From Bacteroidales bacterium (GTDB lineage: Bacteria; Bacteroidota; Bacteroidia; Bacteroidales; Bacteroidaceae), in the NCBI GenBank assembly GCA_004555245.1, contig SFIS01000070.1, positions 1 through 12,942 of the forward strand: a stretch of 12,942 nt of DNA, in the 5' to 3' direction. The notes under the pieces are model-generated. The model made no database searches. It was not told the DNA's origin and saw only the letters and a list, made by a program, of their open reading frames with translations. How positions within the stretch are numbered: the stretch's first letter is position 1; every line of letters begins with the position of its first letter. Shown here piece by piece: positions 7,632-12,942 of the stretch. Both the position numbers and the translations under genes were made by a program.

Positions 7632-7853
7632 ATGGCATTGCGGTATCAAGGTACTCAAGTTCAAACAAACGGAGGTTATTTTTACGACAACAGAGACAAC
7701 AATGACAACGGGAAGGACGGGAGCAACGGCGGATGTCACGAGGTGACATACAACAGGGACAACAAGATTACTGTTGCCAACTCGTTTCCCGTCAACTTGT
7801 CAACTGAACAGAATCAACTCGTCAACTATCAGGTTATCAACTTGCTTGAATAA
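7632..7853 (+). CDS. Doubtful 73-residue Asn/Asp/Gly-rich ORF
   Basis: The ORF follows a good -7 box and ends 15 bases before the mmcQ-like gene, so its position fits a small gene. Its composition argues against a normal protein. Residues 19-33 are triplets of the DNx type (DNR, DNN, DNG, KDG, SNG) created by a 9-base DNA repeat. The C-terminal part (about 54-71) is created by TCAACTYG-like 8-base repeats, an awkward period for a coding sequence. No family is recognised and there is no signal peptide or hydrophobic segment. It may instead be a transcribed leader or a repeat tract that happens to stay open. Confidence 0.3.
   Translation: MALRYQGTQVQTNGGYFYDNRDNNDNGKDGSNGGCHEVTYNRDNKITVANSFPVNLSTEQNQLVNYQVINLLE
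7686..7730 (+). repeat. Imperfect 9-base tandem repeat (GACAACNNN)
   Basis: Five consecutive 9-base units are visible: GACAACAGA, GACAACAAT, GACAACGGG, AAGGACGGG and AGCAACGGC. The first three share GACAAC exactly and the last two are degenerate. The period of 9 keeps the reading frame and yields Asp-Asn-x triplets. A further ACAACAGGGACAAC stretch follows at 7750-7763. Confidence 0.6.
7791..7844 (+). repeat. TCAACTNN 8-base repeat cluster
   Basis: TCAACT recurs five times: TCAACTTG 7792-7799, TCAACTGA 7800-7807, TCAACTCG 7814-7821, TCAACTAT 7822-7829 and TCAACTTG 7837-7844. Two pairs are directly abutting with an 8-base period, separated by spacers of 6 and 7 bases. Similar GTCAAC-rich tracts are, to my memory, frequent between genes in Prevotella-like genomes. 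Confidence 0.6.
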
Positions 7854-7868
7854 AGATATAACACAGCT

Positions 7869-8240
7869 ATGGATATAGAACAGGTAAGAGACTACACACT
7901 CTCAATCAACGGAGTTACGGAAGACCAGCCCTTTGGCGACGATGTCATAGCCTACCGCATAGAAGGCAAGATTTTCCTTTGTCTGTGGTTAGGCGGCGGC
8001 AGACACGACATAAAGGGGGACACGGAACACAGGTTTGCCCTGAAACTTGCTCCTGCTAGAAACGAGGAACTGCGAGAGCGCTATCCCGCCGTCCTTCCTG
8101 CCTGGCATTGGAACAAGAAGCACTGGAGTGACGTCTATTACGGACAGATGGAAGACGATCTGGTTGCAGGGTTGATTAAAGAATCCTATGACCTTGTCAT
8201 CTCAAAACTCCCGAAAGCAATCAGGCAGAAATACATTTAA
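7869..8240 (+). CDS. MmcQ/YjbR family protein (CyaY-like fold)
   Basis: The 123-residue product matches the MmcQ/YjbR family, small proteins with a CyaY-like alpha-beta fold that are annotated as DNA-binding but lack a settled biochemical role. Supporting signs are an N-terminal helix (IEQVRDYTLSINGV, 3-16), the PFGDD turn (21-25), a central strand set around GKIFLCLWL (33-41), and the hallmark HWNKKHWSDVYY (80-91) before a final helix ending KLPKAIRQKY. The length is standard and the protein looks complete. The start at ATG 7869 is supported by the family-typical opening; its context ACAGCTATGGA (7863-7873) is repeated exactly at the SDR gene start (8338-8348). It is cytoplasmic by inference. 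A functional link to the downstream genes is not evident. Confidence 0.9.
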   Translation: MDIEQVRDYTLSINGVTEDQPFGDDVIAYRIEGKIFLCLWLGGGRHDIKGDTEHRFALKLAPARNEELRERYPAVLPAWHWNKKHWSDVYYGQMEDDLVAGLIKESYDLVISKLPKAIRQKYI

Positions 8241-8262
8241 CCACACAAAAAATATTGTCATC

Positions 8263-8322
8263 ATGGAAGTGAAAGAAAAAGCATTGGTGACAACAGGCTT
8301 CGGCAGCACGGCCGAAGGTTAA
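8263..8322 (+). CDS. 19-codon mini-ORF resembling an SDR N-terminus
   Basis: In the 103-base gap between the mmcQ-like gene and the SDR gene, an ATG at 8263 opens a 19-residue ORF, MEVKEKALVTTGFGSTAEG, closed by TAA at 8320-8322. Aligned without gaps to the start of the following SDR (MEYKDKVAVVTGGAHGIGK), it shares M1, E2, K4, K6, V9, T11 and G12. It may be a decayed partial copy of an SDR start, a leader peptide, or chance. Codons 12-19 overlap a hairpin (8298-8317), which leaves a leader/attenuator role open. Confidence 0.25.
   Translation: MEVKEKALVTTGFGSTAEG
8298..8317 (+). repeat. 7-bp perfect inverted repeat, potential RNA hairpin upstream of the SDR gene
   Basis: CTTCGGC at 8298-8304 pairs with GCCGAAG at 8311-8317 around a 6-base loop (AGCACG). 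The stem is GC-rich but has no following U tract, so it is not a classical intrinsic terminator. It lies 26 bases before the SDR start, and its 3' arm ends just before the mini-ORF stop codon. Confidence 0.45.
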
Positions 8323-8343
8323 CCCACATTCAAGACAACAGCT

Positions 8344-9051
8344 ATGGAATATAAAGACAAGGTGGCAGTAGTGACAGGCGGTGCGCACGGCATCGGCAAA
8401 TGTATCGCCGAGGAGTTCCGCAAGAGAGGGGCTGCGGTGGCGGTGATTGACGTGCGAGAGGGCGACCATTTCGTCGGAGACATCTCCAAGAAGGAGGTGC
8501 TGGAAGCCTTTGCCGATGACGTGATTGGCAGATACGGCAAGGTGGATTGTATCATCAACAATGCCCTGCCTCTGATGAAGGGTCTGGACGAATGCACATG
8601 GGATGAGTTTCAGTATGCCTTGGCAGTCGGTGTTACCGCTCCTTTCTATCTTGTCAAGCTGCTTGCCCCTTATCTTGCCGAGGGAGCATCGATAGTAAAC
8701 ATCTCTTCGTCGCGCGACCGCATGAGCCAGCCGCAGACAGAGAGCTACACTGCAGCGAAGGGAGGCATTGCCGCCCTCACCCATGCCCTTGCCGTCACGC
8801 TGCGTGGCAAGGCAAGGGTCAACTCCATTTCTCCGGGATGGATAGACACGGACTTTAAGGACTACGACGGCGCAGATGCGGTGCAGCAGCCGGCAGGACG
8901 CGTGGGCAACCCGATGGACATCGCCAACATGGTGCTGTTCCTCTGCTCGGACAAGGCAGGATTCATCACCGGCGAGAACATCTGCATCGACGGCGGCATG
9001 ACCCAGCAGATGATTTACCATGGCGATCATGGCTGGACGTTAACCGAGTAA
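8344..9051 (+). CDS. Classical short-chain dehydrogenase/reductase (SDR)
   Basis: This is a cytoplasmic NAD(P)-dependent oxidoreductase of the classical SDR type; the substrate cannot be told from sequence. The 235 residues contain the cofactor motif TGGAHGIG (11-18), an acidic D36 at the end of strand 2 (VAVIDV) that favours NAD(H), the NNA motif (72-74), the catalytic serine region NISSS (119-123), the catalytic pair Y135 and K139 (YTAAK), the SPGWIDT motif (163-169), and the C-terminal FITGENICIDGG typical of the family. The length is slightly below the usual 245-260 and nothing is missing. The ATG at 8344 gives the expected short lead into the first strand. The DUF5131 gene starts 14 bases downstream, so the two are probably co-transcribed. 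Two long antisense reading frames cover this region but have no family features. Confidence 0.95.
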   Translation: MEYKDKVAVVTGGAHGIGKCIAEEFRKRGAAVAVIDVREGDHFVGDISKKEVLEAFADDVIGRYGKVDCIINNALPLMKGLDECTWDEFQYALAVGVTAPFYLVKLLAPYLAEGASIVNISSSRDRMSQPQTESYTAAKGGIAALTHALAVTLRGKARVNSISPGWIDTDFKDYDGADAVQQPAGRVGNPMDIANMVLFLCSDKAGFITGENICIDGGMTQQMIYHGDHGWTLTE

Positions 9052-9065
9052 ATGACAAGGGTGGA

Positions 9066-9839
9066 ATGATGGCAGAGCACACAGACATCTATGAGAACTG
9101 GAATCCGTGGCACGGATGCACCAAGGTCAGTCCCGGATGCAAATACTGCTATGTATATCGTCAGGACGAGATGTACGGCAGTGAGATATCGAGCAGTGAA
9201 TGTCGCAAGACAGGCAGCTTCTATCTCCCCGTCAGGCGCCGGCGTGACAAGTCGTGGAAGATTGGGAGCGGCAAGGTGGTGTTCACCTGTTTCACTTCCG
9301 ACTTCCTGCTCGCCGATGCCGACGAGTGGCGCGAGGAGTGCTGGCTGATGATGAAGCGTAGGAGCGACCTCCGGTTCTATTTCTTCACCAAGCGCATCGA
9401 CCGTTTCATGGATTGCGTGCCCGACGACTGGGGCGACGGCTACGACAATGTGCTTGTAGGCTGCACGGTGGAGAACCAGGAGATGGCCGACTGCCGCCTG
9501 CCAGTCTTCAAGTCGCTGCCCATCAGGCACAAGAGCATCATCGTAGCGCCCCTGATAGGGCCTGTTGACCTCTCCGCCTACCTTGACAGAAGCATCGAGG
9601 AAGTGAGCGCGGGAGGCGAATCGGGGCAGAATGCACGGCCTTGCGACTATGACTGGATTCTCGCCATACGCGAGCAGTGTGTCAGGGCTGATGTCCCGTT
9701 CCATTTCCATCAGACGGGGGCACGGCTGATAAAGGACGGGAGGACATACCGCATACCGCGCTGCCATCAGCACAGCCAGGCTCACAAGGCGAATATCGAC
9801 TACAGGATAGGCAAGTTCTATATGCCGGAGACAACATGA
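9066..9839 (+). CDS. DUF5131 / phage Gp37-Gp68 family three-cysteine protein
   Basis: The 257-residue product belongs to the DUF5131 (Gp37/Gp68) family, which is found in phages and bacteria and has no established reaction. Its hallmark is WNPWHGCTKVSPGCKYCY (12-29), giving C18-x6-C25-x2-C28, a three-Cys layout reminiscent of radical-SAM Fe-S clusters, although it is not the classical CxxxCxxC. Further family motifs are FFTKRIDRF (about 105-113), LVGCTVENQEMAD (about 129-141), IVAPLIGPVDL (about 158-168) and AGGESGQNARPCD (182-194), followed by IREQCVRADVPFHFHQTG. Two start codons, 9066 and 9069, are adjacent; either gives the same protein within one residue. Its last four bases overlap the next ATG (ATGA, 9836-9839), a sign of translational coupling with the AlbA_2/WYL protein. 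No TcmP partner gene, which often accompanies this family, is seen in the window. Confidence 0.9.
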   Translation: MMAEHTDIYENWNPWHGCTKVSPGCKYCYVYRQDEMYGSEISSSECRKTGSFYLPVRRRRDKSWKIGSGKVVFTCFTSDFLLADADEWREECWLMMKRRSDLRFYFFTKRIDRFMDCVPDDWGDGYDNVLVGCTVENQEMADCRLPVFKSLPIRHKSIIVAPLIGPVDLSAYLDRSIEEVSAGGESGQNARPCDYDWILAIREQCVRADVPFHFHQTGARLIKDGRTYRIPRCHQHSQAHKANIDYRIGKFYMPETT

Positions 9840-12736
9840 CAAAAACAAGACAAACAGAAAAATCTTATTCCACTATGAGTACGAAGAACGAAACGCCGTT
9901 GTGGCTTGAATTGAGAAAAGAGTATATTGACGACAATTTTGAGCAGTTGCTTGCCTACATGAGGGAAAGCAGTACAAAACCGCAAAAAGACATATTTTAC
10001 CAGACCACAATAAAACTGCTGCATGAACGAGTCGCGGAACTGACCCAGAAGCTCGGTGCGAAGCCCCTCTTTGAGGCTCCTGACGAAACGGACGTGACAA
10101 TATTCAATGTCAGGCTGCTTGCGACATTTCTTCTGGCATCGCCGGATGATGCCGTCGCCCGCCAGGCTTACGTTGCAATGATGGGCGAATTGCAGAAACT
10201 GGCTCCAAAATTCTCTGACAAAATCATAAAGACCACAATAGAAAGGCTAAAACACCAAAGCATCCAGAACATAGGATTCTCATGGGGTGATATAATAGAC
10301 TTCAAAGAAGAAATCTTCACGTATCTTGCCATCAGCAACTGCAGTTTCAATACAAAACTCCTTAAACCTCTCACCTACGAAAAATACGGGACAGCCTGTC
10401 TCAATGCCCACGGACTGTTCCTGACATCAGAAAACAAGGCAAACGCCATCAAGCTCCTGAGTGCCGGCGCCAACTCTCTCGACACCGGTGTCGGAGTGAG
10501 TGTCCGCACCGTATCAGGCGAGAAGCTGAAACAGAGCGACGCGTCCAGCCTTCCTGCCATGGACGATTTTGTCACAAATATGGTGTATGACCTCTGGAAA
10601 GCCCAGAAGAAAGACACACCGTCGCACAAACTGCAATACACCGACGGCGATGACGTGACTGTGCGAATCACAAATGTCGAGCATAACACCATCCACGTCG
10701 AGACCGTGGACAGAACACACGAGAAACTTAGCGGCACAATCCACTTCGGGAAGCCCAACTTCATATATTACGCCGCCGCCCTCTTCCCCAAATACCTTCA
10801 ACCGGGCGACTACCTTCAGGCTACGGTCAAGGACACGGAAAAGAGACGTTTTGACATAGAGAAGCATTTCATAAACTTTGTGACAGAAGACTGCCGCGAA
10901 ATGTACGGAACGGAAGAGCTCCATGTCCGGCTGGCCTTCAAGCACCAGAAATCGCTTGTCTGGATCAACGAGCGGGGCACACACCTCTACTCAAAGTTTT
11001 CTGACGATTTCCAGATTGGAGACTATGCCACGTTACAGATTACGGAATACCGTGGCGGCAATGAATACGGCAAGATTCTCACCCACATCATCGGGGCTTA
11101 CGAGCCTGACGACGAGGAAACGATTGATATAGAGGATGTGAAGAAAGACTGCATCGTCGGCTTTGCCCTGGCAACGGAGGTCCCGCACAATATCATGGAG
11201 GAGGAAACCAGCCAGGAGCTCTCACCCGTTGTCCTGCGTCTTATAGCACGTCAGTTCTTCGACTATCAGATGACACTGCTAAAACCGTCCGAGCGTTACA
11301 CCTTCCTTGCAAACGCACGAATCATGTCAGAGATTGCCGACGACGAACTTGCCGCATCCTATGTCAAGTTTGCCAGTTCATATCTCCGCATTCTGGTACA
11401 GTTTGTCAGCAACGAACCTGTCGGCAAAATCAGTCTCGAGCCGGAGCCGGAGTACCGGGACGCCCATGACACTCTCGTCCGTCTTGCCGTCGTGCAGCTT
11501 CTGAAGGAATACGGCAGAAAAGACAACTCCGAGATTCTGGCACAGGCAATACGTGATTATGAAGAAAAAATACCAATCCTCGCACGCATTGCCCGTCTTG
11601 TCCAGACTGCCAACTCCATGCAGGGCACACTCTCTGACGCCTCCATCAATGTCATCAGGCGCGAAATAATCAAGACTCTCTCTTTGGAAACAGAGAACGA
11701 CACCGACCTTGAAGACGGCGGCAACTACCTTGGCGTGGAAAGCGGGACGACGGAGTTCAAGACATCCTTCGTCTATCCTTCAGACAACAATATGCAGCCC
11801 GACGCCGCGGCACAGGAGAAGAATGTATTCCGCGGAATATGCGCTTTCCTCAATTCCACCACGGGCGGCACACTCTATTTGGGCGTCAACGACCAGGGAT
11901 ATGTGTCAGGCATAGACAACGACATGAAATATCTGCGCATGAACAGCATCGACGCCTATATCCGCCACATCCAGGACAGAGCCAAACACTACTTCGACAT
12001 CGACGGAATCGTCCATCTTCGTATCGAACCGCTCTACGACAACCGTGTCATCGCCATCCATGTGGAGCCCCATCCCTACCGCGTTGTCGAACTCAACGAT
12101 GTCGCCTATCTGCGTGTCAATGCCGAATCGCGCGAGATGCCGGAGAAGGTAAGGCAGGAACTCATAGCACGCAAGGTTTTCAGGGACAAGAACAAGGCGG
12201 CGGCAATCTCACAGCTCCAGCACGCCATGTCGAAGAAGCTGTGCGTCGTACTTCACAACTACGCCTCAAGCAACAGCGGCAGCGTCAGAGACCGCCTTGT
12301 AGAAGCATACGAGGTGCTTCCGGACGACGACATCATCATGTGCTACGAACTCAACACAACCAGCGACAACAAGCTGAAGGTGTTCAAAATCAGCCGTATC
12401 GGATGGGTGGAAATCAAGGACGACGAGCCATGGAAATTCCCCCTCTCGCACAAAAAGATAAACGTCGATGCATTCCACATGACAGGCGACAACCCCATCA
12501 AGGTAAGTCTCGAACTCGACCTTCTCGCCAAAAACCTGCTTGTCGAAGAATTCCCGCGCACAAAGGACGACCTGACACAGAACCGCGGCAACGACAACCA
12601 GTGGTACTACAATGCCAGCGTTTACAACATCGCCGGCATAGCACGCTTCTATCTCGGACTTGCAGAACACATCAAGATTCTCAACGCCCCCGAACTGAAG
12701 GCATACGTACAGGAATACAAGGAAAAATATCTGTAG
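9836..12736 (+). CDS. Large Schlafen AlbA_2-domain protein with WYL-like C-terminus
   Basis: The 966-residue cytoplasmic protein has three parts. The N-terminal 630 residues match nothing I recognise. They are helical at first (to about 180), then hold two beta-rich OB/S1-like stretches at about 268-350 (DGDDVTVRITNVEHNTIHVE) and 360-420, then helices to about 620. Residues 633-770 form an AlbA_2 (Schlafen-type) domain: ESGTTEFKTSF (635-645), a FLNSTTGGTLYLGVNDQG run ending with D686, then RVIAIHVEPHP and YLRVNAESREMP. From about 790 to 860 there is a WYL-like segment (SNSGSVRDRLVEAYEV, FKISRIGWVEI at 850-860), although the WYL tripeptide itself is not conserved (MCY). The end (930-966, RFYLGLAEHIKIL, APELKAYV) resembles the C-terminal extension of WYL regulators. 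It starts at the ATGA overlap with the DUF5131 gene; an alternative internal start is M14 at 9875. Likely roles are a ligand-sensing regulator or an RNA/DNA-acting defence protein, both inferred. Confidence 0.85.
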   Translation: MTKTRQTEKSYSTMSTKNETPLWLELRKEYIDDNFEQLLAYMRESSTKPQKDIFYQTTIKLLHERVAELTQKLGAKPLFEAPDETDVTIFNVRLLATFLLASPDDAVARQAYVAMMGELQKLAPKFSDKIIKTTIERLKHQSIQNIGFSWGDIIDFKEEIFTYLAISNCSFNTKLLKPLTYEKYGTACLNAHGLFLTSENKANAIKLLSAGANSLDTGVGVSVRTVSGEKLKQSDASSLPAMDDFVTNMVYDLWKAQKKDTPSHKLQYTDGDDVTVRITNVEHNTIHVETVDRTHEKLSGTIHFGKPNFIYYAAALFPKYLQPGDYLQATVKDTEKRRFDIEKHFINFVTEDCREMYGTEELHVRLAFKHQKSLVWINERGTHLYSKFSDDFQIGDYATLQITEYRGGNEYGKILTHIIGAYEPDDEETIDIEDVKKDCIVGFALATEVPHNIMEEETSQELSPVVLRLIARQFFDYQMTLLKPSERYTFLANARIMSEIADDELAASYVKFASSYLRILVQFVSNEPVGKISLEPEPEYRDAHDTLVRLAVVQLLKEYGRKDNSEILAQAIRDYEEKIPILARIARLVQTANSMQGTLSDASINVIRREIIKTLSLETENDTDLEDGGNYLGVESGTTEFKTSFVYPSDNNMQPDAAAQEKNVFRGICAFLNSTTGGTLYLGVNDQGYVSGIDNDMKYLRMNSIDAYIRHIQDRAKHYFDIDGIVHLRIEPLYDNRVIAIHVEPHPYRVVELNDVAYLRVNAESREMPEKVRQELIARKVFRDKNKAAAISQLQHAMSKKLCVVLHNYASSNSGSVRDRLVEAYEVLPDDDIIMCYELNTTSDNKLKVFKISRIGWVEIKDDEPWKFPLSHKKINVDAFHMTGDNPIKVSLELDLLAKNLLVEEFPRTKDDLTQNRGNDNQWYYNASVYNIAGIARFYLGLAEHIKILNAPELKAYVQEYKEKYL

Positions 12737-12744
12737 TATAACGT

Positions 12745-12785
12745 GAGTTCGACGAAATATACTTTAGAATAAAGTAACTGAACTC
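12745..12785. terminator. Bipartite palindrome between convergent genes, possible bidirectional terminator
   Basis: GAGTTC (12745-12750) pairs with GAACTC (12780-12785), and inside it ACTTTA (12761-12766) pairs with TAAAGT (12770-12775) around a GAA loop. The structure begins 9 bases after the stop of the 966-residue gene and lies 22 bases from the end of the minus-strand gene, which fits a shared terminator. It lacks a long U tract and has an unpaired internal loop, so it could equally be a protein-binding palindrome. Confidence 0.4.
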
Positions 12786-12806
12786 TCGCAAGTGAATATT
12801 CATTCA

Positions 12807-12942
12807 TCAAGCGACTAATTTATACATTTGATAGAGTTTATGAAACTTAGGATTGGCATCAATAACCGCAGAAAGCAGTTCACTGGCATCTGCAGAGATC
12901 ATCTCTGCAATTTCCAGGATGGTGTCCAATATCAGTTCCCAT
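12807..12942 (-). CDS. C-terminal end of an unrecognised minus-strand gene (partial)
   Basis: Reading inward from the window edge on the minus strand, one frame stays open for 44 codons and ends at TGA (12807-12809), with a C-terminus FHKLYQMYKLVA. The visible part is a probable amphipathic helix pair (LILDTILEIAEMISADASEL and what follows), acidic first and basic at the end. The start lies outside the window, and no family is recognised. It converges on the 966-residue gene, with 70 bases between the two stops. Because only 44 residues are visible, it could be a chance open frame. Confidence 0.45.
   Translation of the reverse strand, partial: WELILDTILEIAEMISADASELLSAVIDANPKFHKLYQMYKLVA

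Noticed and set aside
8221..9030. 269-codon open frame on the minus strand opposite the SDR gene
   Set aside because: It is rich in Cys and His, has no family motif, and lies opposite a complete SDR with all catalytic residues. It is a coding shadow.
9027..9848. 273-codon open frame on the minus strand opposite the DUF5131 gene
   Set aside because: The opposite strand carries all DUF5131 hallmarks, and the antisense product has no recognisable features.
11839..12741. 300-codon + strand frame inside the AlbA_2/WYL gene
   Set aside because: It is an Arg/Gln/His-rich low-complexity translation typical of an alternative frame, while the main frame has clear AlbA_2 motifs.
1..12942. CRISPR array, tRNA or rRNA genes, integrase
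   Set aside because: I looked for regularly spaced repeats of CRISPR size, cloverleaf-type sequences and integrase motifs and saw none.

Overview
The window looks like chromosomal DNA of a Bacteroidota member, most likely Bacteroidales (Bacteroides/Prevotella-like). The reasons are -7 boxes of the TAnnTTTG type ahead of several genes, A-rich leaders without clear Shine-Dalgarno sites, and insertion-sequence remnants and SbcC/SbcD proteins of the kind common in that group. This placement comes from pattern recognition, not from a database search.

Layout. Positions 1-1316 are an insertion-sequence graveyard. An IS1634-like transposase on + carries a premature stop and probably an internal deletion. 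It abuts an internally deleted, frameshifted IS1182/IS5-type transposase on -, followed by the N-terminal stub of an IS982-type transposase on -. Positions 1424-6002 hold an intact sbcD-sbcC operon (Mre11/Rad50-type DNA end-processing nuclease), with all diagnostic motifs present. Positions 6107-7549 encode a 480-residue all-helical protein that resembles only the C-terminal repeat region of SWIM zinc-finger proteins. Positions 7560-7860 contain a promoter and a doubtful 73-residue ORF built on short tandem repeats. Then come an MmcQ/YjbR-fold protein (7869-8240), a tiny 19-codon ORF over a hairpin, and a tight three-gene unit: an SDR oxidoreductase (8344-9051), a DUF5131/Gp37-Gp68 three-cysteine protein (9066-9839), and a 966-residue protein (9836-12736). 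The large protein joins an unassigned N-terminal half to a Schlafen-type AlbA_2 domain and a WYL-like C-terminal module. The window closes with a bipartite palindrome and the C-terminal end of an unrecognised gene on the minus strand.

How the genes may work together. SbcC and SbcD form one nuclease complex. The SDR, DUF5131 and AlbA_2/WYL genes are probably co-transcribed, with a 14-base gap and then a 4-base stop/start overlap. The pairing of an uncharacterised three-Cys protein with a large Schlafen-like protein that keeps the E-x4-E...D carboxylates is the best candidate here for an undescribed nucleic-acid-directed system, possibly defence. That function is inference; nothing in the window proves it.
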